DNA of 64,000 bases. Origin: Prolixibacteraceae bacterium JC049. GTDB lineage: Bacteria > Bacteroidota > Bacteroidia > Bacteroidales > Prolixibacteraceae. This document shows positions 52,671 to 61,115 of the stretch, in pieces. Position numbers and translations under genes: made by a program. The stretch lies in NCBI GenBank assembly GCA_023369685.1, contig SACZ01000003.1:838330-902329 (forward strand), given 5' to 3'. The notes beneath the pieces were generated by a model. That model had not been told where the DNA came from, did no database searches, and worked only from the letters and a program-made list of their open reading frames with translations. The stretch's first letter is position 1, and each line of letters opens with the position of its first letter.

Positions 52671-53592
52671 AGAAGCGATTCTTTCCATTGTGGAGAAGAT
52701 GGATGTGGTGGCGGCAATGGAAAAAGGATTCATTGAGTACAGTAATGGAAACTGTGTGGTACCACCTGTGGGTGAGCTACTTTTCGATGAAGAGAATGGG
52801 GAGACACACATAAAATATGGATACATAAAAGGGGAGTCGCATTATGTAATTAAAGTGGCTTCGGGATTCTATAATAACCCGCAACAGGGAATTCCTTCCA
52901 GTCAGGGATTGATGTTGGTATTTAACCAGAAGACAGGAGAAACAGAAGGTGTTTTATTGGATGAAGGACATTTGACGAACATTAGAACGGCAGCGGCAGG
53001 CGCTTTGGCAACGAAATATTTTGCTCCTAAAGAGATAAAGGCCATCGGAATTATTGGAGCAGGAATTCAAGCGCGTTTGCAGTTGCAATACTTGTCGAAA
53101 TACCGATCGTGTAAGAAGGTATATGTGTGGGATATCAATAGAGAGAATGCAGAACTATTTAAAACGGAGTTGGAAGGGGAGTTTGACATTACCATTGCAG
53201 CAAATACTTCCGAGTTGGCAAAAGCGTGTAATCTGATAGTTACCACTACGCCATCGCAGCAGCCTTTGCTGATGCACGAAGATATTCAGCAGGGCACTCA
53301 CATAACTGCCGTTGGATCGGATACTCCTGAGAAGCAGGAATTGGATAGTGATATATTGGCTTACGCTGATTTGGTGGTGGCTGATAGTATACCTCAAAGT
53401 AAGAGCCGGGGAGAGATTTTTCAGGCTGTAAGTAATGGAAAAGTAAAACCAGTGAGTGTGTTGGAGCTGGGAACAGCCATTCTGCATCCTCAAATGCATC
53501 GACGTTCTGATGAAGAGACTACAGTAGTCGATTTAACTGGCGTAGCTGTGCAGGATATCATGATTGCATTGGCGGTGTTTAAAAACAATTAA
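52651..53592 (+). CDS. ornithine cyclodeaminase / mu-crystallin family enzyme
   Basis: A 313-aa NAD(P)-binding enzyme. The Rossmann motif is GIIGAGIQARLQL (about 132-144), preceded by the family's LTNIRTAAAGALATKYFA block and followed by KKVYVWDINRENAELF, ITAVGSDTPEKQELD and a conserved VADSIPQSKSRGE. Members act as ornithine cyclodeaminase, imine reductases or iminosuccinate reductase. The 20-bp overlap with the dehydratase gene suggests coupled translation and a shared pathway: the dehydratase makes an enamine/imine that this enzyme could reduce. The start at 52651 is the first ATG; a second at 52663 is possible. Confidence 0.88.
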   Translation: MAIVMSKEAILSIVEKMDVVAAMEKGFIEYSNGNCVVPPVGELLFDEENGETHIKYGYIKGESHYVIKVASGFYNNPQQGIPSSQGLMLVFNQKTGETEGVLLDEGHLTNIRTAAAGALATKYFAPKEIKAIGIIGAGIQARLQLQYLSKYRSCKKVYVWDINRENAELFKTELEGEFDITIAANTSELAKACNLIVTTTPSQQPLLMHEDIQQGTHITAVGSDTPEKQELDSDILAYADLVVADSIPQSKSRGEIFQAVSNGKVKPVSVLELGTAILHPQMHRRSDEETTVVDLTGVAVQDIMIALAVFKNN

Positions 53593-53608
53593 TTCAAAAG
53601 AAAAAGTT

Positions 53609-54694
53609 ATGAGAGCATTAAAAATAATCGCATTGGCTATTGCAGTAGTTGGTTCTGTGCAATTGGCAAGTTGTCAAGGAAATAAGCAGAAATCGGAGTT
53701 GGAAATATTGGATCAGAACAGCGATGGCGTAATCAATCCTTACGAAGCATTGGATATGTTGTTGCAAATGCAGAAGCAAAATGAAGGAGAGCTTACATTG
53801 AAAGACCTTGGTAAGGCAGTGGCAAGATATCAGAAGGAGAAGAATCAGGAGATGGAAGATATTTTGAACGAGCTGGACGAGAATGAAAATGGGGTGATTG
53901 AATATAGTGAGGTAAAAGAGGAAGAACTGCGTCAGTTTATGGCGATGATGGATGTGGATGGCAGTCAGTCGGTAACCCGTGATGAGATGCTTAACTTCCG
54001 ATACGAAGATGCAATGTTCATGAGCGATAAAGAGCTGAAAAAGGAGATCAAATACATCTTTAAAAGTGTGGGGAAAGCCGATGAAATCGACTTGACTAAG
54101 TTGAATGAGGAAGAGAAAGAAGAAGTGGCCGATTGGGATTTGAATAAAGATGGTAAAGTAACACCCAAAGAGGCTTTCGATTACATGAAACCCAATAACA
54201 TGCAAGCACAGTTCGAAATAAAAAATGGTATTGCGTATATGCAGGGAGTAATCTGTTCGAGCACACCAGCTAAAGTGTTGCAGTTGGTGTTTGAACATCC
54301 GGAGGTAAAGACCATTGAGATGTTGCATGTGCCAGGCTCAATCGACGATGTATCGAATTTGCGCGCATCGCTTTACATCAAGCGTTTTGGATTGAATACC
54401 CAGCTGAATGCGCAAAGTGTGATTGCATCGGGCGGTACCGATTTCTTTTTGGCAGGAACCAAAAGGACAGTTGCTAAAGGAGCCAAAATAGGAGTTCACT
54501 CGTGGGGAGGAGGAGCAAAAAAAGCGACCGATCTACCCAAGAATCATAAAGAACACAGAAAGTACCTGAATTACTATAAGCAGGTTGATATACCCGCAGA
54601 TTTCTACTGGTTTACGCTTAAAGCTGCTCCGGCAGAATCGATCCACAACATGACTGAAGAAGAGTTGGTGAAATACAAAATTAGAAAAGAGTAG
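53609..54694 (+). CDS. EF-hand lipoprotein with ClpP-like domain
   Basis: A 361-aa lipoprotein (lipobox QLASC, Cys22) from the ATG at 53609; the frame extends to 53564 with no signal peptide. Residues about 30-190 hold four EF-hand-type calcium loops: DQNSDGVINPYE, DENENGVIEYSE, DVDGSQSVTRDE and DLNKDGKVTPKE. Residues about 195-345 look like the periplasmic ClpP/SDH-type fold of COG3904 proteins, with a possible serine in IASGGTDFFLAG and a histidine in GAKIGVHSWGG. Peptidase activity is not proven; an Asp partner was not identified. The combination in one secreted protein is unusual. It lies 16 bp after the cyclodeaminase-like gene. Confidence 0.75.
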   Translation: MRALKIIALAIAVVGSVQLASCQGNKQKSELEILDQNSDGVINPYEALDMLLQMQKQNEGELTLKDLGKAVARYQKEKNQEMEDILNELDENENGVIEYSEVKEEELRQFMAMMDVDGSQSVTRDEMLNFRYEDAMFMSDKELKKEIKYIFKSVGKADEIDLTKLNEEEKEEVADWDLNKDGKVTPKEAFDYMKPNNMQAQFEIKNGIAYMQGVICSSTPAKVLQLVFEHPEVKTIEMLHVPGSIDDVSNLRASLYIKRFGLNTQLNAQSVIASGGTDFFLAGTKRTVAKGAKIGVHSWGGGAKKATDLPKNHKEHRKYLNYYKQVDIPADFYWFTLKAAPAESIHNMTEEELVKYKIRKE

Positions 54695-54717
54695 TATCCA
54701 CCTAAAAATGCAACAAA

Positions 54718-55842
54718 ATGAACATCAGAATATTTGAATTGGAGCGTATCCAATCGCTATTTGAAAATACGGTGGATTATAACTTAACCGAAAGTGGCTT
54801 TCACCCTTACAGCATGGACGAATTGCTTACTTCAGAGCAGATTAAAGAGCTTACGTCTAAAGTAATTGGTTATGGTCAAACCAACGGTTCGGTGCCCATT
54901 CGGAAGAACATTAGTCGTTTGTATAACGGTGTTGATGAGAATAATGTACTGGTTACCAATGGATCATCGGAGGCCAATTTCATTGCTTGCCATACCATTC
55001 TGGAAAAGGGTGACGAAGTGGTGATGATGGTGCCCAACTACATGCAAATATGGGGAATAGCTGAAGAGATGGGATGTCAGATGAAAGCTTTTCATCTGAA
55101 AGAAGACAACCAATGGCGTCCCGATTTACAGGAGCTACGCTCGATGGTTACTTCGAAAACAAAGATGATTACATTGTGTAATCCCAATAACCCAACAGGT
55201 TACACCTTTAGCAGGGGTGAGATGGAAGAAATTGTGGCGATTGCTAAAGGTGTTGATGCCTGGGTGTATTGCGATGAGGTTTATCGTGGGGCAGAGTTGA
55301 ATGAAGTGATGATTGACAGCTTCATTGGCATGTATGATAAGGTGATGGTGAATGGCGGTTTATCTAAGGCTTATGCTTTGCCCGGATTGCGTTTGGGCTG
55401 GTTGGTAGGACCATCGGAGTTGATCTCCAATTCGTGGGCTTACCATGATTACACTTCTATTGCTCCTGGAATGGTGAGTCAGTATATCGGAGAGCTAGCA
55501 TTGACAGACGAAAAGCGCCCAGAAATTCTGCGAAGGAATCGTCGCATGCTTAAGGAAAACTTGAAAGAAGTGAAAAAATGGCTTGACCAGTATGGCAATT
55601 TATTTGAGTATACCGAGCCCCAAGCGGGAGGAATGTTATTCATCAAATACAAGCTGGATATTAATTCAACAGAGTTGGCTGAATGGTTACGAAACGAGAA
55701 AAGTGTATTCATTCTGGCTGGCGATGTATATGGGATGGATTATCATTTCAGGATAGGTATAGGAGAACGGAAAGAGTACATATTAAATGGTTTGGAACGA
55801 ATAAAAGAGGCATTGAAAGAACGATTTGAGATTTCAGTGTAA
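54718..55842 (+). CDS. class I/II PLP aminotransferase
   Basis: A 374-aa fold-type I aminotransferase. It has NPNNPTGYTFS, the aspartate of YCDEVYRG and the PLP lysine in GGLSKAYALPGLRLGW. The N-terminus (NTVDYNLTESGFHPYS) recalls the capreomycidine-synthase-like branch, but that is a weak indication. It follows the EF-hand lipoprotein by 23 bp and is probably the last gene of the dehydratase operon; a phased repeat array and a hairpin follow. It would transaminate an amino acid or imino product of the upstream enzymes. Confidence 0.9.
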   Translation: MNIRIFELERIQSLFENTVDYNLTESGFHPYSMDELLTSEQIKELTSKVIGYGQTNGSVPIRKNISRLYNGVDENNVLVTNGSSEANFIACHTILEKGDEVVMMVPNYMQIWGIAEEMGCQMKAFHLKEDNQWRPDLQELRSMVTSKTKMITLCNPNNPTGYTFSRGEMEEIVAIAKGVDAWVYCDEVYRGAELNEVMIDSFIGMYDKVMVNGGLSKAYALPGLRLGWLVGPSELISNSWAYHDYTSIAPGMVSQYIGELALTDEKRPEILRRNRRMLKENLKEVKKWLDQYGNLFEYTEPQAGGMLFIKYKLDINSTELAEWLRNEKSVFILAGDVYGMDYHFRIGIGERKEYILNGLERIKEALKERFEISV

Positions 55843-55877
55843 TGAATTGAAAAATAGATTGGTTAATCGGTTTGGAA

Positions 55878-55953
55878 CACGATTTTGAACAATGAAAACA
55901 CAATTCTGAATACCGAAAATCATAAATCTGAACATCGAAACAGAATTTAAAAC
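55878..55953 (+). repeat. four direct repeats of a 13-bp motif at about 21-bp spacing
   Basis: CACGATTTTGAAC at 55878, CACAATTCTGAAT at 55899, CATAAATCTGAAC at 55921 and CAGAATTTAAAAC at 55941. Starts are 21, 22 and 20 bp apart, two helical turns. The first copy equals the 51487 copy exactly; the others match the consensus at 10-11 of 13 bases. Confidence 0.55.
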
Positions 55954-55968
55954 AATAATAAGAGTATG

Positions 55969-55990
55969 AATCGAGAGCTTTGTCTCGATT
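55969..55990 (+). terminator. hairpin, terminator or leader attenuator
   Basis: Perfect arms AATCGAGA and TCTCGATT around GCTTTG, then TTAAC. It may end the aminotransferase transcript or sit in the leader of the next gene (ATG 31 bp on). Confidence 0.6.
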
Positions 55991-56020
55991 TTAACAACGA
56001 TCTCAAAAATTGAAGGAATT

Positions 56021-56794
56021 ATGCAAAGAGTTATTACATCTTTTATGCTACTGTTGGTATTGACCATGAGTGGCTACGCACAAAAAAAGGTATATGTGGG
56101 GCTGGGAGTAAATAGATCCTCATTCCAGGATCAGAAATTTTCGGATTTGCATATCGTAGGGAATGGACTGAATTTTCAGTATGGAATAGAGAAACTGAAA
56201 GAGAAGAAGCTAGTTGGATTCGACTTGCAGGTATTTTATAGTAATGAAACACCATCTACTTATAAATATTCTACATCGGTATTCCGACCAGTTATTAACT
56301 ACTATCACTTAAGAAAGATCAACGATCGACTTTTCATTGGAGGAAAATGGAATATTGCAGACATCTACCTGAGAACTACAGAAGGTCTTGGAAACAATGG
56401 AAGCTATATGGATTTCTCCAGTAATTTGATGGCAAGTGCTGTGTACTATTTCCCCTTGGGAAAAAAGAAACTAAAAGCTGCGATAGATCTGGGATTAATC
56501 GGATATACCAAGTCGTCAACTAGTTTTGCTTATAAAGCACCACACCCGGTATTGGTGGATGGTAAATTCAATATGCAAAATTCAAGCATCAATACCCTTA
56601 TGGGAAAAGCAGGTGCTGAGTTTAAGCCGGTGTGGGACGACATTCGTCTGAATATGGAATTGACTTATGCATTTTCAAAACGATTGGAAGTTTGTTACCA
56701 GTGGAAGCTGAGAAGGTATTCTACCGTGAAAAACTATCCAACTACTTACGGAATGAATGCGGTAACCTTCCGCTATAATATCAAGAACCGATAG
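56021..56794 (+). CDS. exported beta-barrel-like protein of unknown function
   Basis: A 257-aa protein with a signal peptide (VITSFMLLLVLTMSGYAQ). The mature part has alternating hydrophobic/polar strands with many Tyr and Phe (KVYVGLGVNRSSF, FDLQVFYS, NLMASAVYYFPLG, NMELTYAFSKRLEV) and ends VTFRYNIKNR, which suggests a small outer-membrane beta-barrel. I do not recognise the family. It is 46 bp before the S41 peptidase gene and probably shares its transcript. Confidence 0.6.
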   Translation: MQRVITSFMLLLVLTMSGYAQKKVYVGLGVNRSSFQDQKFSDLHIVGNGLNFQYGIEKLKEKKLVGFDLQVFYSNETPSTYKYSTSVFRPVINYYHLRKINDRLFIGGKWNIADIYLRTTEGLGNNGSYMDFSSNLMASAVYYFPLGKKKLKAAIDLGLIGYTKSSTSFAYKAPHPVLVDGKFNMQNSSINTLMGKAGAEFKPVWDDIRLNMELTYAFSKRLEVCYQWKLRRYSTVKNYPTTYGMNAVTFRYNIKNR

Positions 56795-56840
56795 TTCCGT
56801 ATGGAAAATGTGAATTGTAAAACCAGAAAAAATTAGACAG

Positions 56841-57911
56841 ATGAAGCAAATAAGAATACTATTAATAACAGTTATTGCCGCGATCGCTTTTGTGGGATGT
56901 GAAGAGGCACTAATGAGCCCGAAACCAAAGGTGAACAACATTGCCGTTTTCGATGAATATGTAAAATTAGTAAAAGAAAAATATGCCATGCTGGAATTCA
57001 AGCAGGTGGATATCGATGCGCTAAGTCAGCGTTTGCGCAAGGATATTACCAATGACATGTCGAAAAAGGAGCTGTTCGAAAAAATGGGAGAGATTACACA
57101 GAGCCTGAAAGATGGTCACTCTTCATTATTGGAGGTGCCAGAAGCTCAGTTGGCAGAAACCAGCTTAGCCTCGCAGTACGACTTCTTGAAAGGATATCCA
57201 GCAGGATTCGATTTAGAGACTATGCTTAGAAATTACATTGGGAAAGATGTCAATAAGAATGTGAATATGATTCCTTCAGAAAATGGTGAAGGAGTTCGAA
57301 TTGCATGGACGACTCTTCCTAAGCACGACAATATTGCTTATGTGTGGGTTCCTACATGGAACGAAGAGATAAGTATGTCTCAAATTGAAGAAATTTTTGC
57401 CTGGATGAAGGATAAGAAAGGGCTGATTTTGGATATGAGACAAAATACTGGTGGTGATCCGGAATTGGCTACTCGTTTTGCATCTTACTTCTTGAAAGGA
57501 GATACTAAAACAGGATTCGAGCGATTTAAAATTGGTCCGGCCAAAGGCGATTTCAAGGATAGCCCAACTACTCTGAAGCCAGCTAAAAGTGAGAATCTTT
57601 TCCATAAGAAAGTAATGGTTTTAGTTGACCGATATGTATACAGTGCGGCAACTACGTTCTGTTACTCTGTCGATCCATTGGAACATGTAACATTTGTAGG
57701 GCAACGTACCGGTGGTGGTAGCGGGGCTGTGGCCGATGGTTACCTAATGAATGGATGGTATTGGAGCTTGTCGGTAAGTGAGTACATCGATGCCAGAGGA
57801 AGACATCTGGATAATGGTTTCGAACCAGATATACCAGTGGTTTTAGATTTAAAAGATCAAACAAAAGACGAAGTGATTGAGAGAGCAATCGTAGAGTTGA
57901 ATAAACAATAG
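56841..57911 (+). CDS. S41-family peptidase lipoprotein
   Basis: A 356-aa lipoprotein (lipobox AFVGC, Cys20). The C-terminal tail-specific protease fold starts near residue 160, with NIAYVWVPTW and LILDMRQNTGGDPELATRFASYF, the family's strand and DxRxNxGG motif. The likely nucleophile is the Ser of RYVYSAATTF, in place of the usual STYSAAE, followed by FVGQRTGGGSG. No PDZ domain is evident, so it belongs to the short tricorn/interphotoreceptor-type S41 group. It probably trims peptides at the cell envelope. Its stop codon is followed by two large hairpins. Confidence 0.85.
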   Translation: MKQIRILLITVIAAIAFVGCEEALMSPKPKVNNIAVFDEYVKLVKEKYAMLEFKQVDIDALSQRLRKDITNDMSKKELFEKMGEITQSLKDGHSSLLEVPEAQLAETSLASQYDFLKGYPAGFDLETMLRNYIGKDVNKNVNMIPSENGEGVRIAWTTLPKHDNIAYVWVPTWNEEISMSQIEEIFAWMKDKKGLILDMRQNTGGDPELATRFASYFLKGDTKTGFERFKIGPAKGDFKDSPTTLKPAKSENLFHKKVMVLVDRYVYSAATTFCYSVDPLEHVTFVGQRTGGGSGAVADGYLMNGWYWSLSVSEYIDARGRHLDNGFEPDIPVVLDLKDQTKDEVIERAIVELNKQ

Positions 57912-57922
57912 GGGAATCAGAT

Positions 57923-57981
57923 GTAGAGACTGAGAGTCGTGGAGCTCAATTCATAGCATTTGAAAGGCTCTCGGTTTCTAC
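57923..57981 (+). terminator. 14-bp hairpin after the S41 gene
   Basis: GTAGAGACTGAGAG (57923-57936) pairs with CTCTCGGTTTCTAC (57968-57981), 12 Watson-Crick and two G-U pairs, with a 31-base loop. There is no immediate T run (TCTATTTTG follows), so it could be a terminator, a processing site or a structured RNA. Confidence 0.45.
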
Positions 57982-58036
57982 TCTATTTTGAAAAGGATTG
58001 GAATGATTATTCAAAAACCAAAATAATGCTATAGCT

Positions 58037-58092
58037 GAAGTCGCTGGAGGCATTGCATTTGAGTGTGTGTAGCGATGCTCTCCGGTGGCTTC
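58037..58092 (+). other. structured-RNA candidate before the M16 peptidase
   Basis: About 20 pairs between 58037-58056 and 58072-58092, with one bulge and four G-U pairs. All deviations are G-U on the plus strand, which would be A-C mismatches on the other strand. It lies 36 bp upstream of the M16 gene start. Confidence 0.45.
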
Positions 58093-58128
58093 TAAAAGCT
58101 ACTTCGAATTACCTTAAAACAAATTGAT

Positions 58129-60999
58129 ATGAGTAGGAGTATATTTTTTTATGGTGTAATGCTGGCGTGTTTCTTAATGAACATGTGGGCATCGGCAACT
58201 GAACCACTAAAGGTGACGAAGTTTAAGCTGGAGAACGGTTTCACTGTTTTCCTGCACGAAGATCATAGTAAGCCAGAGGTATTTGGTGCAGTAATTACCA
58301 AGGCTGGTGGAAAGAATGACCCTGAAGATGCTACGGGCATGGCTCATTATCAAGAACACATGTTGTTTAAAGGCACTCAAACGTTGGGAACAACCAACTG
58401 GGAAAAAGAGAAACTGCACATCGATGCAATTTTCAAATTGTACGATGAGTTGGGAAAAACGTCAGATGAGGCCCAACGAAAAACGATCCAGAAAAAGATT
58501 AATGAAGAGTCGTTAAAAGCGGCGAAGTATGCCATCCCTAACGAGATGAGTAATCTGATCAATCAGATGGGGGGAACCAATTTAAATGCAGGGACAGGTC
58601 CGGATAATACGATCTTCTACAATGCATTTCCTCCCAACCAAATGGAGCGTTGGCTCGACCTGTATAGTCACCGCTTCATGAATCCGGTATTCCGCTCATT
58701 TCAGGCCGAACTGGAAACCGTTTATGAAGAGAAGAACATGTATCAGGATAGCTTTATCGATCAGTTGTTGGAGAACTTCAACGCTCGCTTCTTTAAAAAG
58801 CATCCATACGGTCAACAAACCATAATTGGGACAACCAATGATTTGAAAAATCCATCGCTGACTAAGATGTACGAGTTCTTTAGAACTTATTACGTGGCCA
58901 ATAATATGGCATTGGTACTATCGGGCGATTTCAATTCAGAAGAGATAATGCCCATTGTTAAAGCCAAGTTTGGTCGATTAAAGTCAGGCGTTATACCTGA
59001 AGCTAAAGAGTATGTGGAAGCGCCTTTCAAAGGGAGAGAATTTCATTCGAAACGATTGACTCCAATAAAAATGGGATTGTTAGGCTTTAGAACACCGAAA
59101 AAGGGAAGTGAAGACTTCTTGACAATGGAGGTTTGTAACTTGTTACTTTCCAACGAGAACCAAACAGGAATTCTGGATGAACTGACACTGGAAAATAAGT
59201 TGATGGAAGTTCAATTACTGCCAATGCCTTATAACGATTATGGATGCACCATTATGCTGGCTATTCCTAAAATTATTGGTCAGAAAACCGAAACGGCAGA
59301 GAAACTGGTTATCGGGCAACTAAAGAAACTGAAAGAGGGGCAGTTTGATGAAGAGTTGCTGGGAGCCGTGAAGAATCAGCTTTATAAGCAGTATGCTATG
59401 ACTTTGGAATCGAACGAAGATGTAGCTCTTTTAATTGCCGATGCATTTGGAGCGGAAATCTCAGTGGAAGAGTTAAAGCAATATCCCGAGAAGCTGAAGC
59501 AAATTACTAAGAAAGATATTGTTGCTGCAGCCAATAAATACTATGGCGATAACTATTTGGCTTTCCATTCGAAAATGGGCTTCCCATCGCCGGAGAAAAT
59601 GGCTAAACCTGATTATAAACCACTAAAAGTAAATACCAATGCTGTTTCGGAGTATGCTAAGCATTTTAAGCAAATTAAGCATCAGGCGGCAGCGCATAAA
59701 TTCATCGACCTGAAGGAGAAGGTGAAAGTGGCAGAAGCTAACAATGTGGAGTACTTTGTAACTAAAAATCCGAAAAACAACATTTTCTCATTGGTTATCC
59801 AATTTGGAGTGGGACAGTACCGTATGCCAATTTTAAAACATGTGGCTGCAGCTATGGATTACGCAGGAACGGAAGATTACGATGTGGCAGAATTAAAGAA
59901 GCAGTTCAGTTTGTTAGGATGCAGCTACATGGTAAGCTCCGATGATCACAACCTAACCATTGAGATGGATGGTTTGGAAGAGAATTTGGAAAAAGCACTT
60001 GAGTTGTTGGAAGGAATTCTTCATCGAGCCACTTTGGGCGAAGAGGTGATTGATATATTGGTAGATGACGAGAAGTCGGAGCGTAAATTACAGCAGTCGG
60101 AAGTAGCAGAAATAGCTGAGTCGTTGGTAACTTATATGACTTTGGGTGATAATTCGCCTTACAAGAAACGCCTGAAGATGAAGCAACTGAAAAAGTTGAC
60201 TCCAGCCAAGTTGCTGAATGCGTTGAGAGAAGCGACTAATTATGAGGCGAAAGTGCATTATGTTGGAAATATGCCCAATGTAACAGATAAAATCAAATCG
60301 ACATTGAAATTGGCTCCAGCTAAAGCGGCTCTATCGCCAGAACAGCCGCCTTTAGTTCAGTATAACGAGAATGTGATTTACCTGTTGAATAAGAAGAAGG
60401 CCATACAAAGTAACATTTACTTTGTAGCCAATGGTCAATCTTTCAATAAAGCCAATCAGGCCGAAATTGATGCTTTCAATATGTATTTTGGTGGAGGATT
60501 CTCTGGATTAGCACTTCAGGAGATTAGGGAATACCGATCGTTGGCTTATACTGCTTTTGCCAATTACATCACTCCATCTAAGGAAGGATTTTCAACTCTG
60601 TTTCTAGGGTATATTGGTACACAGGCCGATAAAACGACGGAAGCCATTACTGTTTTCAACGAGTTGGTAAGAGATATGCCTCAAAAACCAGAACGCATGG
60701 AAATGATAAACGACTTTTTGGTACAGTCTGCCATTAGTAGTCAGCCTTCGTATCGCGAACTGAGTGAAATGATGGTTGAGTGGCGTTTGAAAGGATTCAA
60801 TGCCGATCCGAACGAAGAGTTACTTCCAGAATATAAGAAATTGAAGTTTGATGATATTGTCAAATTCTGGGAAAAGAACATAAAAGATAAGCCAATTGCA
60901 ATTGGTATTGTGGCCGATAAAAAGAGTCTTGATCTGAAAAAGTTGAGAAAGTTTGGGAAGATTATAGAGGTGAAAGAGTCCAACATATTCAGTAAATAG
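58129..60999 (+). CDS. M16-family zinc metallopeptidase, pitrilysin-like
   Basis: A 956-aa exported peptidase (signal MSRSIFFYGVMLACFLMNMWASA). The inverted zinc motif HYQEH lies near residue 73, with the third ligand expected in ELETVYEEKNMYQ about 76 residues on. The first half is catalytic and the second half (from about 535) is the usual inactive M16_C-containing partner, in one chain. Such enzymes degrade peptides in the periplasm. The gene is monocistronic, between a structured intergenic region and a good terminator. Confidence 0.92.
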   Translation: MSRSIFFYGVMLACFLMNMWASATEPLKVTKFKLENGFTVFLHEDHSKPEVFGAVITKAGGKNDPEDATGMAHYQEHMLFKGTQTLGTTNWEKEKLHIDAIFKLYDELGKTSDEAQRKTIQKKINEESLKAAKYAIPNEMSNLINQMGGTNLNAGTGPDNTIFYNAFPPNQMERWLDLYSHRFMNPVFRSFQAELETVYEEKNMYQDSFIDQLLENFNARFFKKHPYGQQTIIGTTNDLKNPSLTKMYEFFRTYYVANNMALVLSGDFNSEEIMPIVKAKFGRLKSGVIPEAKEYVEAPFKGREFHSKRLTPIKMGLLGFRTPKKGSEDFLTMEVCNLLLSNENQTGILDELTLENKLMEVQLLPMPYNDYGCTIMLAIPKIIGQKTETAEKLVIGQLKKLKEGQFDEELLGAVKNQLYKQYAMTLESNEDVALLIADAFGAEISVEELKQYPEKLKQITKKDIVAAANKYYGDNYLAFHSKMGFPSPEKMAKPDYKPLKVNTNAVSEYAKHFKQIKHQAAAHKFIDLKEKVKVAEANNVEYFVTKNPKNNIFSLVIQFGVGQYRMPILKHVAAAMDYAGTEDYDVAELKKQFSLLGCSYMVSSDDHNLTIEMDGLEENLEKALELLEGILHRATLGEEVIDILVDDEKSERKLQQSEVAEIAESLVTYMTLGDNSPYKKRLKMKQLKKLTPAKLLNALREATNYEAKVHYVGNMPNVTDKIKSTLKLAPAKAALSPEQPPLVQYNENVIYLLNKKKAIQSNIYFVANGQSFNKANQAEIDAFNMYFGGGFSGLALQEIREYRSLAYTAFANYITPSKEGFSTLFLGYIGTQADKTTEAITVFNELVRDMPQKPERMEMINDFLVQSAISSQPSYRELSEMMVEWRLKGFNADPNEELLPEYKKLKFDDIVKFWEKNIKDKPIAIGIVADKKSLDLKKLRKFGKIIEVKESNIFSK

Positions 61000-61003
61000 A
61001 TCT

Positions 61004-61050
61004 AAGTTTCAGGGAGGGGAGCCTTCAGAGGCTTACTCCTCTCGAAACTT
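61004..61050 (+). terminator. intrinsic terminator of the M16 gene
   Basis: Nested arms AAGTTTC / GAAACTT, then GGAGGGGAGCCT pairing imperfectly with AGGCTTACTCCTC, with TCAG as the loop and TTTT at the end. It lies 5 bp past the stop codon. Confidence 0.75.
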
Positions 61051-61115
61051 TTAAGATTAAAAAAGTGTCCTATTTGTAGCCTGTAAGTGTAAAATCGATC
61101 TAGAAATTACCAGTC

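Noticed and set aside
53618-54328. 236-codon minus-strand frame opposite the EF-hand gene
   Set aside because: Rich in His, Phe and Ile as expected of the reverse strand of an Asp/Glu/Lys-rich gene; the plus-strand gene has clear motifs.
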